Assembly: GCA_965230605.1 (NCBI GenBank)
Contig: CBDDLD010000004.1
Location: 1,178,001-1,242,000, forward strand
Direction of reading: 5' to 3'
From: CBDDLD01 sp965230605
GTDB taxonomy: Bacteria; Bacteroidota; Bacteroidia; Flavobacteriales; Flavobacteriaceae
Length of the DNA stretch: 64,000 nucleotides
Below, piece after piece: positions 27,001-34,997 of this stretch; positions within the stretch are counted from its first letter, which is position 1, and each line of letters begins with the position of its first letter. Below the pieces are notes generated by a model, which saw only the letters and a list, made by a program, of their open reading frames with translations, was not told where the DNA came from and did no database searches. Both the position numbers and the translations under genes were made by a program.

Positions 27001-28533
27001 AATATCACCATCACCGTTTTGGTAACTACTACTAGCTGTATTTCCTGCACCAGATTCATCAACGTCAAAAATAGCGTCGTTATCAGAATCTAAGTCTATA
27101 TAGTTTGGCACACCATCAGAGTCAGTATCAAGTACTGTAAATGATTCTGCCGCATCGTGCATACCATTTGAGTTAGCATCTACCCAAGTATCAATGATCC
27201 CTTTACCATTACTAGTTGTCCCTAGTCCGGCTTCAACAACATCTGGAATACCGTCGTTGTCAGAATCGAGATCAAAAACATCAGCAACACCATCACTATC
27301 TGTGTCACATAAAGTTTGGGTAATTTCAATATCATCAATGGCTAAGTCATTTCCGGCTCCTCCCGTTTCATTATTGTAGAAGAAAACGTTAAACTCAGAG
27401 ACATTAAAAGTTAAGTCTGCTGAAAAATTATACCAGTCACCAGTTAAGTTCCCTGCTGTAGTTGGAGCAATATCTCCTGTAGATATAGAAGCAAGTACAT
27501 TATCATTAACATCTCTAAATTCTACTAAAATATTAGGGCGTAATCTAGTGGCAATCCCAGGAGCGTCAGTACGGTCTAGATTAATTACCCAAAAACTATA
27601 GGTAACCGGAACACCAGGTAAAGCACCTGTAATACTTGCTGTGTAGAAAATACCCGGGTCATATGAAGCGTTGAACATAGCCATTCTACCATTTGTGTCT
27701 CCAGGCGTATGATCTTCTCCTAAATACCAGTAATTATCTGCCCATGATGCTACTTCACCATTTGGTGTATCGTCAATTCCATCACCATCAGCAGCTTTAT
27801 AATATACAGTATACTCACCATCGTTAAGATCATCACCTCCAAAACACCCACCTGTACCATCTTCATAACAATAGGTAGTTACGGCATTATATGTTGTGTT
27901 TATAGTCGTTCTATTACCAAAACCAAACGTTTCATTTAAAAACTTATAGTTAGTAGTTATAGCTATACTCGAATTTTTACAAGCTAACTCTTCATCGGTA
28001 TCCGAGATTCCATCATTATCATCATCTATATCTCTATCGTCATAGACACCATCACCATCACTATCAAAGAAACTTTCAGTAGCTCTGGCATTAATAATAA
28101 AGGTGTATGGGGCTTCATTACTATCATTGTTGTTTATGGTCACTGTAGTAGTGGCTAAACCTAAACTTAAAGAGTTAAATCGTATTTCTAAATAGGTTTT
28201 ATCTCCAGCACCTACAGAACTAGAAGGTGTATTAACTATTGAGAAATCTGTAGTATTAGATATACTAACGCTAGATATAGTTAGAGTAGCATTACCTTCA
28301 TTGGCAATAGTGAATCCTCTTTGCATGGTGATCCCATATTGCGTAGTACCAAAGTCTGTATTATCTATAGGGCTAGGTGTAGTATCACCATCATTTATAG
28401 TAATACCATTACTACTGATATCAATTTCAGGAGCAGATGGGTAAGGATTAACATTGAAAGCGTTTAATACTGGTGTATAAGATAAAACGAATACAACGAG
28501 TGCAAGTCTTAATAGATGTGTAGTCTTTTTCAT
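24082..28533 (-). CDS. Large T9SS-exported protein: choice-of-anchor D, calcium-type repeats, LamG
   Basis: The 1483-aa protein begins with a signal peptide (HLLRLALVVFVLSYTPVLNAF). Domains in order: a choice-of-anchor D/ASH-like domain (~33-150, IDISSNGITINDGDTTPSP ... FTIANEGNATLTISSVSI), thrombospondin-type-3-like Asp repeats (DSDGDGVYDDRDIDDDNDGISD), a jelly-roll-like domain, a long second set of Asp repeats (~405-650), and a LamG-like domain (LQLYFDGRNDYIQDTSITSGWGEITLMGWIKI, ~670-850). A ~500-aa region shared with the next gene follows, then a type A T9SS signal (LELYNILGQSVYTN ... KNLSTGTYILKL). It is probably a surface or released adhesin-like protein stabilised by calcium. Function is not known. 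Confidence 0.88.
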   Translation of the reverse strand: MKKTTHLLRLALVVFVLSYTPVLNAFNVNPYPSAPEIDISSNGITINDGDTTPSPIDNTDFGTTQYGITMQRGFTIANEGNATLTISSVSISNTTDFSIVNTPSSSVGAGDKTYLEIRFNSLSLGLATTTVTINNNDSNEAPYTFIINARATESFFDSDGDGVYDDRDIDDDNDGISDTDEELACKNSSIAITTNYKFLNETFGFGNRTTINTTYNAVTTYCYEDGTGGCFGGDDLNDGEYTVYYKAADGDGIDDTPNGEVASWADNYWYLGEDHTPGDTNGRMAMFNASYDPGIFYTASITGALPGVPVTYSFWVINLDRTDAPGIATRLRPNILVEFRDVNDNVLASISTGDIAPTTAGNLTGDWYNFSADLTFNVSEFNVFFYNNETGGAGNDLAIDDIEITQTLCDTDSDGVADVFDLDSDNDGIPDVVEAGLGTTSNGKGIIDTWVDANSNGMHDAAESFTVLDTDSDGVPNYIDLDSDNDAIFDVDESGAGNTASSSYQNGDGDIDGDGVGDGNDSDLVREKDTNADGTSEYFSDGILDVYDYFEGGTMSTAYGNSNQGMGHTYYVLDTDGDGTPDYMDLTSDGSTFDISNTLYANLDANNDGIIDDTMDDEGDGIVNLFDTDDTAFGSPRDLNMKLQLYFDGRNDYIQDTSITSGWGEITLMGWIKIDPSGTGSVRYLFGQNNFYLRLYPDNRVFVETNGANVHSGTALPTNQWVHVGATYSSSGNSLRLYVNGELINSFSKSGNLNTDTSNFTIGRRANAGLDFYRGFIDEVRLFDVALSTDEFQKVVYQEIEDNTDVRGTVIPRNVNTLSWTNLTRYFRLDTYKGDIADDLSTATVDVGTGARMYNFKLIDYQSAPMPFVTQQSGALNIAVHNASDGINGDDAITYDWSIVRVEHDDVTYNGKQQHLGLFINQLDAGSNPIEYHVTNDSELNVSWYLKLDGFIDLEGESQLVQGADSMLDATSIGKIEQDQQGTSDTFTYNYWSSPVGQINGSQNNADYTVASVLMDGSDPDNPAAINFITNSYDGTNSSPIGLASYWIWKFDNHLDDDYSSWQHVGSTGTMKAGEGYTMKGPGTGSILTDQNYVFTGKPNNGDINLTLNAGNNYLIGNPYPSAIDADQFIRDNGLVLDYDDNPDATPTISGTLYFWEHWGGGSHILQEYQGGYATYNFSGAVAAPSYGTNDPDVGTGGTPKKLPGRYIPVGQGFFVVGENTGTLNFNNGQRIFEKEGSSSVFVRSAVVQNDESTSADERMKFRIGFNSINTIHRQLLLTVDSLATAGVDRGFDASLQDALVDDMYWMINNEKYNIQGYDAIDEMTTVIPIGLHTDDDGVNTITIDELENVPDDLNIYIHDLDTDIYHDLRLSDFQIHLTAGEYLNRFELTFNIPDTLSENEEVLNELTMYYSNNRDAVVILNPNQTELKQLELYNILGQSVYTNADLYQSRYNEYPIKNLSTGTYILKLRTLYGSVTKKIIVK

Positions 28534-28560
28534 AAGAGGTTAAATTTAGTTTGGGGCTAA
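28534..28560 (-). promoter_or_regulatory. Conserved leader of the 1483-aa T9SS gene
   Basis: The bases just before this start codon, read on the minus strand as CCCCAAACTAAATTTAACC followed by a few bases and the ATG, are almost the same as those at 34762-34790 before the paralogous gene (differences: a TT insertion and single-base changes). The leader was therefore duplicated with the gene. Half of the element described at 34824-34850 is also recognisable at 28671-28684. Confidence 0.5.
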
Positions 28561-28730
28561 ATAACTTTCTTTGAGGGTTGTACAAACTTACATCAAGGGG
28601 TTTAGAGCTTTTAAATAATTCGATAAACGGTAGTTTTATTTACTTGAAGAGGCTTAAACTGTTATTTTAATCGATGAAATACAATATATGTGTATTAGGT
28701 AATGTACTTATTATCAGTAGTTAATAAAAT

Positions 28731-28756
28731 AAAAAGCCCCGATATGATCGAGGCTT
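28731..28756 (-). terminator. Terminator of the 1989-aa T9SS gene
   Basis: On the minus strand, arms 28756-28747 and 28743-28734 form a 10-bp stem (one G-T pair) with a 3-nt loop CAT, followed by a T-rich tract. It lies 36 bp after the stop of the gene starting at 34761. Confidence 0.8.
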
Positions 28757-28791
28757 CTTAATGTAAGTTAAGATTTAAAGATTTGGGTAAA

Positions 28792-31700
28792 TTATTTGAC
28801 TAAAACTTTTTTAGATACTGAACCGCTAACAGTATATAACTTAATAATATAAGCTCCAGTACTTAAGTTCTTAACTTCATATTCAGAGTAACCGCTCTCT
28901 GAAATATCATTCATAGTCCATACAGATTGTCCAAGAATGTTGAACATTTCTATGGATTTGATTTCTAATCCATTAGGATTTAAAAGGACTACTTTTTCTT
29001 TATCATTAGAGTATAATACATCTACACCCTCTGTTTCGTTATCATCTATGCTAAGTGCATTTCCATCTCTAAAAGTGATTTCGAAACGCGTTAAGTATTC
29101 ACCTGCATTTAAGAAGATCTCATAGTCTGAGTCTCTTAAGTCATGGTACACACCTAAGTCTTTATCGTGTACATATATTTCAATATCAGAAGGAACATTT
29201 TCCAGCTCATCGATAGTAATGGTGTTAAGACCGTCTGTGTCGGTGGTAATACCGATAGGATAAACTGTTGTTTCTTCTAACTCATCACTAGCTTGAATAA
29301 TATACTTTTCATCATTTAGCATCCAATACATATCATCTATTTGTGCTTCGTTCATTTTAGCATCATAAGCCCAGTCTACACCTGCACTTGCACTTTCATC
29401 AATAGTTAATAAAAGCTGTCTATGGATTGTATTTACTGAATTGAACCCTATTCTGAGTTTAATTCTGGTGTCTTCATATTCCATGTTTGAAGCCTGTTGT
29501 GTTGTAAGCTCGCTAGATCGTACAAATACAGAACTTGCAGAACCTTCTCTTTGGAATACACGTTGACCATTATTAAAGTTAATCGTTCCTGTGTTCTCAC
29601 CGGTTACGAAGAATCCTTGACCTACAGGGATATAACGCCCAGGTAATTTTGTTGGTGTACCGCCAGTAGCTACATCCGGGTCATTTGTACCGTAAGATGC
29701 TGCACCTACCGCACCAGAGAAGTTATAAGTTGCATAACCACCTTGGTACTCTGCTAAGATGTGAGATCCGCCACCCCAATGCTCCCAGAAGTATAGTGTA
29801 CCACTTAAAAGAGGTGTCGTATCTGGTGAGTCATCAAATAATAGCTCTGGACCATTATCCATTATAAATTGATTAGCATCTATAGCAGAAGGGTACGGGT
29901 TACCTACAAGATAATCGTTGCCTGCATTAATAGTTAGGTTAATATCACCGTTATTAGGTTTTCCTAAGTATACATAGTTCTGGTCTGTTAAGATCGTACC
30001 TGTGCCAGGCCCTTTCATTGTGAATCCTTCACCAGCATCGATGTTACCAGACTGTCTTACATGCTGCCAAGCTGAATAATCATCACTTGTTAAGTTTGCA
30101 AATTTCCAAATCCAGTAATCTGCTATAGTGATAGGGCTCGTCGCAGAACCGTCATAACCGGCGGCAGTAAAGTTAACACTATTAACACCGTCATGTAATA
30201 TGTCTGAAACCGTGTACCTGTAGTCATTTGTTCCTAAATCAGTTACACCAACAGGTGATGACCAATAGTTATATGTAAATGTATCTGCTGTACCTTGTTG
30301 ATCTCTTTCAAGCTCACCGTTAACAGCTACAACTAGATCACTATCTGTATTTTGAATTAATTGAGATTCACCTTCAAGATCTATCTTACCGGTAAGGCTT
30401 AAGTAATGTGTTACTGTAAGTCCATTACCTGTATTTGTTAAGGTATTACCATTTAATGTTAATTCATTAGCATCAACATAAAGTCCTAATACAGACCTGT
30501 TATCATTAACTGCAGCAGGTAATGAAGAATTATCCATAGTAACATTATGAGATGTTCTTACAATATTCCAGCTTACAGTTTGATTGGCATCTACAATTGA
30601 AGTAGATCCAGGGATGTATTGTACATCACCATTGGTCCATGTCGTACTTGTATCCCAATCACCATTTTGAGTAGACTCATATGGTAGGGGAGCAGTTTGT
30701 CTATCGACAGTATTTAAATTTCTTAAGGCACCTTGACGACTATTGCCAGATGCATCTTCTACATTGGTATAGGTGTAGGTAGACATTGGGTAATATCCTT
30801 CTAATTCATTCCATGCTACAGCAGCAACTTCATCTTTAGTTACTGTATTCGGTAAAACACTACCAGATACAAAACTACTGTTGTCTTGGATCTCCTGATT
30901 CATAACATAGCGCAATTGATCAGCTGTTAAGGCTGTACTCCATACACGTACTTCATCTATATTTCCTTGGAAGTGGGCTGTTGGTGTATTCTTACCCGCA
31001 GCAGCAATATAAAACGATTCTGTTGTAGCCACAGGAGCTGTTCGTGCTGCAGAGTTATCTAAGACACCATCAATATAGATATATACTGTAGTACCATTAT
31101 ATACGGCAGCAACATGATGCCATTCATCATCAGGAATACTAGTATTCGATGTTAATGTTTGGTCTGAACCATTCTTCCAGAATACCTGAATTGAATTATC
31201 ATTTAGAATTCTAAGATCATAACCTTGAGTGAAAGCTGCATCACGCTTAGAAACTATAGAAGATGTACCAGAATCTGAAGCATCACGTTTAACCCATGCT
31301 GAAATAGTAAATCCGGCAGGATCAACATCTAAGTTATCTCCCATATCCATATAGTCTACTGAGCCATCAAAGTATACAGAACGTACAACTACTACTTGAG
31401 GGGCATAACCAAAAGTAATGTACTTAGTACCATCAAAATCATATTCTGTTTCTAAGTTTCCACTACCGTCAGGTGTCATTACTCTATAATCTGCAGTAGG
31501 GTCAAAAATACCGTTGTCAGAAATAAACATATAATAACTTCCTGGTGGGCTAATATTACGTATCGCATTTTGAGGAATAGAAATCTTTACTCTAGATACA
31601 TCACCACCAGTTTCAACAAATTTCCATACACGTTGCATACCTATAAAAGATACATCAGTGTTTAATGCCGGAGTAATTCCTGCACTCATATTTACCATAA

Positions 31701-34700
31701 TGGTAGAAGCGGCCAGATTAAGATCAACACCATTATTACCCCACATTAAGAACTCTTTATCATTTAAATTTGTTGGGTTAGACGTTTTATTGTCTTCATT
31801 GGTGTCATAGATGTCAGTTAAACCTACAGTTAGGATTCCTTCGATAGGCCCGGTTCCATCCACTGCATTGTTAACACTGCTCGATTGTTTTTGATCTAAT
31901 TCTGAAGCATCATCTCTACCGATACCCGCAATATCAAAGTTGTATCCAGCATTAGCAGACTGATCCCATATCACGGTACCGTCACTATTCACATAATCTT
32001 GAGTTGTTCCATTAACACCTAAAGTAATACCATATTTCACAGCTAAATAGGATTGAATTCTATTACGTGCTGTTGTAAGGTTAGTATCATCATTAGTAGC
32101 AGAATAAGTTATTACCTCTGCAATTCTACCATCAAAACTTCCATTCCAGTATTGACTTCTTCCTAACCAATATCTAGCATTATCAACCGTAGAGAAATCG
32201 GCAGCGTCATTTGTGACATTTCCTGTCTGAACAGCATTAAGATAAATCTCCATGTCATTTACGGCAGAATTATGTCTTATATTAATAATCCCAATTTGGT
32301 TATAATCGTGAGAACCAGAAGTATCTCCTCGACCAAAACCTGTTGCTGGAGGACCAGCTTGTGAGGTTCCTATACAGTATCCAAAAACTTCGTTAGTAAA
32401 ACGCTGACTATAATTACCATACCCAAATCCAGTTACATCCTCTGCATTAATATCATTGGCTGTTGGATCCGTACTTGTAAAGGTGTCTAGCGGAATCATT
32501 GTCGTTGTAATCGTTGGATCAGGCATAATCACCACGAACATATCATCACTATTAAACCCACCAGTACCTGTTAATTCATGTCGACTACCATCATTAATGA
32601 TATAAGTCATATCTCGATTTGCAGTCGTATTATCATTCTGGAATTCAATTACCGGATTAAAGTTAAAGTTCTGCGTTGTATTATGTCTGTATACAGGCTG
32701 TAATCCAGAAACAATAGCTTTTGCATTGTTCCCTCTTCCGTTATCTGTCCAAAGAGCAACACCAGCTCCATCGGTTCCTACAGTACTACCATCTATCTGG
32801 TCTGCTTTTAACCAAAGATCTAAGTTAGACGATATACCTCCAGGCCCATTTGTTGGCGTACAATATGTAGTTCCTGTAATTGTAATATTATCTATAAAAA
32901 TCTCATCATCATCTTCACTAGCATCACATCGAATTCTAAATCTAGAATTTGTTCCGGCAGGGAAGGAGTAAACCGCATCTTGTAAAATAGCAGTTTTACT
33001 ATAGAATATTGTTGTTGTTGTATTTTCGAATGAAGCATCCTTGTTCGCTACAACACCACTCACATACGCTTGTACTGTTGTCCAGTTGGTACCACCATCA
33101 CTACTATACTCGATCATAAAATCTTCTCCGGTTTCCATGCTGTTCGCAGAAAAGAAGAATTCAAAATCAACCTTATCGTAAGCAGAAAGGTCAAAAAGCG
33201 GAGAGTCAAACGACGACGCACTACCTGCAGCATCATCATCACGTACTCGTAAACTGTAACTGCCAGCATAAGACCAAGTACCATCATTAACACGTGACGC
33301 ATCAACACCACCGGAAACCCAGCCGTCTAAACCACTTTCGAAATCCGCAGTGTGAACTACAGAATTACCACACGGAGGCGGAATAAAACCGGTACCTTGT
33401 ATATCAAAGTTATATGGGTTTTCATCACTGTCATTATTAGCAATGCTTACACTAGCTGTTCTTAAGCCAACAGCACTTGGATCAAACGTAATATTAAACG
33501 TTGTACTACTTCCAAAAGCTATTGAATTACTAGGAATGGCTGTTACGGTAAAATCAGCAGCATGCGTTCCGGTAATTGAAACGTAAGGTGATGCACCGGT
33601 TAAATTCAATGGTAACGATGTACCAGTATTTTGTATAGTAAATGTATTTACATTAGTGCCCCCGGCAATATCTATAGTTCCAAAATCAGTATTATCCGTT
33701 ACTATAGGAGTTGTATCTCCGTCGACAATATCGGTACCACTACCTTGAACGTTCATTTCTGGCTGTGTTGTTGTACCTGTACCTTGAATATCAAAAATAT
33801 AAGGGTTTTCATTTGGATCATCATTGGCTATAGTCACTGTTGCTGTTCTAAGACCAACAGCACTCGGGTTGAATGTGATCGTGAAATTTGTACTACCCCC
33901 ACCTGAAGCAATAGGTGTTGTTGGGTTTGCTGTCAAAGTAAAATCTGCAGCATTAGCACCAGAAATAGAAACATATGGTGATGCTGCAGTAAGATTTAAG
34001 GCAACATTTCCTGTATTTTGAATTGTGAATGTATTTGCATTAGTACCAGCTGCGACATCTACAGACCCGAAATCGGTATCATCTGAAACAGAAGGTGTTG
34101 TATCATTATTAACAATTGAAGTTGCATTACCTATCAAGTCAATTTCCGGAGCAGATGCTGTAGCATTTAAACTCACATTATCAACAGCAATATCACTACT
34201 CCAACCACCTGTGGTGGCACCAGATGTGGCACTGAATCGTATTTTTATAGTTTGCCCTACATAAGCTGACAGGTCTATCGTATCTGTAAACCAGGCATTA
34301 CTCATGTTTCCTGAAAAACTTCTTAAGTTGGTTGGATAGGTAGATCCATTGTCTGTACTCACATCCACATTTAAAGTTCCAACATCAGCACCATACATAT
34401 GGTAACTGTAGCTAAAACTTGGACTGGTTACAGCTGTAAGATCAAAGCATGGACTTTCCAAGTTTGCGGTCATACTTGGGTGTCCAACACCACTAACAGA
34501 GGCCTCGATATACATATACCAGGTATCTCCATTACCGGAGAATGGTCCTGTACCTGTTGAAGGTGTTCCTCCAGAGTCTCTGGTAAAATCAATATTATCA
34601 CCTGTGTCTTGTGTCCATCCGCCTACTCCAGTTTCAAAATTCTCTGAATAAGGGTAGGTGGTTATAGTTGAACCACAAGTCTGTGAAAATGAATAACTAG

Positions 34701-34761
34701 TAAAAAGTACGGCAAATATGATGGCATACTTTTTTAATGAAAGCGTAGTAGTTGTCTTCAT
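28792..34761 (-). CDS. Very large T9SS-exported multidomain protein (LamG, choice-of-anchor D)
   Basis: The 1989-aa protein has a signal peptide (KYAIIFAVLFTSYSFSQ) and a MAM/jelly-roll-like domain (~35-200, YSENFETGVGGWTQDTGDN). Two tandem choice-of-anchor D repeats (~205-330 and ~332-460) share NANTFTIQNTGNVALNLTAASPYVSISGANAADFTLTA-like cores. A second FESGLDGWVSGG domain, a LamG-like LWLKADQIDGS region, and another LamG (VYFDGSVDYMDMGDNLDVDPAGFTISAWVKRD, ~1180-1370) follow. The C-terminal ~500 residues match the 1483-aa neighbour closely and end in a T9SS type A signal (IEMFNILGQSVWTM ... NLSTGAYIIKL). It is likely a cell-surface or secreted structural protein; ligand unknown. Confidence 0.88.
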   Translation of the reverse strand: MKTTTTLSLKKYAIIFAVLFTSYSFSQTCGSTITTYPYSENFETGVGGWTQDTGDNIDFTRDSGGTPSTGTGPFSGNGDTWYMYIEASVSGVGHPSMTANLESPCFDLTAVTSPSFSYSYHMYGADVGTLNVDVSTDNGSTYPTNLRSFSGNMSNAWFTDTIDLSAYVGQTIKIRFSATSGATTGGWSSDIAVDNVSLNATASAPEIDLIGNATSIVNNDTTPSVSDDTDFGSVDVAAGTNANTFTIQNTGNVALNLTAASPYVSISGANAADFTLTANPTTPIASGGGSTNFTITFNPSAVGLRTATVTIANDDPNENPYIFDIQGTGTTTQPEMNVQGSGTDIVDGDTTPIVTDNTDFGTIDIAGGTNVNTFTIQNTGTSLPLNLTGASPYVSITGTHAADFTVTAIPSNSIAFGSSTTFNITFDPSAVGLRTASVSIANNDSDENPYNFDIQGTGFIPPPCGNSVVHTADFESGLDGWVSGGVDASRVNDGTWSYAGSYSLRVRDDDAAGSASSFDSPLFDLSAYDKVDFEFFFSANSMETGEDFMIEYSSDGGTNWTTVQAYVSGVVANKDASFENTTTTIFYSKTAILQDAVYSFPAGTNSRFRIRCDASEDDDEIFIDNITITGTTYCTPTNGPGGISSNLDLWLKADQIDGSTVGTDGAGVALWTDNGRGNNAKAIVSGLQPVYRHNTTQNFNFNPVIEFQNDNTTANRDMTYIINDGSRHELTGTGGFNSDDMFVVIMPDPTITTTMIPLDTFTSTDPTANDINAEDVTGFGYGNYSQRFTNEVFGYCIGTSQAGPPATGFGRGDTSGSHDYNQIGIINIRHNSAVNDMEIYLNAVQTGNVTNDAADFSTVDNARYWLGRSQYWNGSFDGRIAEVITYSATNDDTNLTTARNRIQSYLAVKYGITLGVNGTTQDYVNSDGTVIWDQSANAGYNFDIAGIGRDDASELDQKQSSSVNNAVDGTGPIEGILTVGLTDIYDTNEDNKTSNPTNLNDKEFLMWGNNGVDLNLAASTIMVNMSAGITPALNTDVSFIGMQRVWKFVETGGDVSRVKISIPQNAIRNISPPGSYYMFISDNGIFDPTADYRVMTPDGSGNLETEYDFDGTKYITFGYAPQVVVVRSVYFDGSVDYMDMGDNLDVDPAGFTISAWVKRDASDSGTSSIVSKRDAAFTQGYDLRILNDNSIQVFWKNGSDQTLTSNTSIPDDEWHHVAAVYNGTTVYIYIDGVLDNSAARTAPVATTESFYIAAAGKNTPTAHFQGNIDEVRVWSTALTADQLRYVMNQEIQDNSSFVSGSVLPNTVTKDEVAAVAWNELEGYYPMSTYTYTNVEDASGNSRQGALRNLNTVDRQTAPLPYESTQNGDWDTSTTWTNGDVQYIPGSTSIVDANQTVSWNIVRTSHNVTMDNSSLPAAVNDNRSVLGLYVDANELTLNGNTLTNTGNGLTVTHYLSLTGKIDLEGESQLIQNTDSDLVVAVNGELERDQQGTADTFTYNYWSSPVGVTDLGTNDYRYTVSDILHDGVNSVNFTAAGYDGSATSPITIADYWIWKFANLTSDDYSAWQHVRQSGNIDAGEGFTMKGPGTGTILTDQNYVYLGKPNNGDINLTINAGNDYLVGNPYPSAIDANQFIMDNGPELLFDDSPDTTPLLSGTLYFWEHWGGGSHILAEYQGGYATYNFSGAVGAASYGTNDPDVATGGTPTKLPGRYIPVGQGFFVTGENTGTINFNNGQRVFQREGSASSVFVRSSELTTQQASNMEYEDTRIKLRIGFNSVNTIHRQLLLTIDESASAGVDWAYDAKMNEAQIDDMYWMLNDEKYIIQASDELEETTVYPIGITTDTDGLNTITIDELENVPSDIEIYVHDKDLGVYHDLRDSDYEIFLNAGEYLTRFEITFRDGNALSIDDNETEGVDVLYSNDKEKVVLLNPNGLEIKSIEMFNILGQSVWTMNDISESGYSEYEVKNLSTGAYIIKLYTVSGSVSKKVLVK

Positions 34762-34833
34762 AAGCGGTTAAATTTTTAGTTTGGGGACTAAATATTTGCT
34801 TCAAAAATAAGTTACAACTCTATGAAATGCAAA
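34762..34833 (-). promoter_or_regulatory. Promoter and leader of the 1989-aa T9SS gene
   Basis: On the minus strand, TTTG (34833-34830), a 20-bp spacer, then TATTTTTG (34809-34802) form a canonical Bacteroidota promoter, giving a predicted start near 34795 and a ~35-nt leader. The leader just before the ATG matches that of the neighbouring paralogue (28534-28560). Confidence 0.7.
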
Positions 34834-34850
34834 AAAAATCGACGAAATGC
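34824..34850 (-). promoter_or_regulatory. 27-bp upstream element with direct GAAATGC half-sites, copy 1
   Basis: On the plus strand two GAAATGC half-sites lie 20 bp apart (34824-34830 and 34844-34850), joined by an A-tract and ATCGAC. The stretch is 25/27 identical to 43873-43899, and both copies end 63-65 bp upstream of their gene's start. It overlaps the -33 TTTG of this promoter, so a protein bound here would touch RNA polymerase. The ~two-turn spacing resembles LytTR-type sites, but the binder is unknown. Confidence 0.55.
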
Positions 34851-34937
34851 ACATTTATATTTTAAAATGTTGATTATCAATGATTTAAAATTTTAATTTT
34901 TCCAGGAATATATCAGTAATTACTTAAAAATAGAAAC

Positions 34938-34972
34938 AAAAAAACAGCTAAATAGTTAACATTTAGCTGTTT
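34938..34972 (-). terminator. Terminator of the 2936-aa carboxypeptidase gene
   Basis: Arms 34942-34953 and 34961-34972 form a perfect 12-bp stem (AAACAGCTAAAT and its complement), loop of 7 nt. On the minus strand it runs into a T tract, 26 bp after the stop. Confidence 0.85.
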
Positions 34973-34997
34973 AATTGGATTTAGCTAGGGGAATAGA

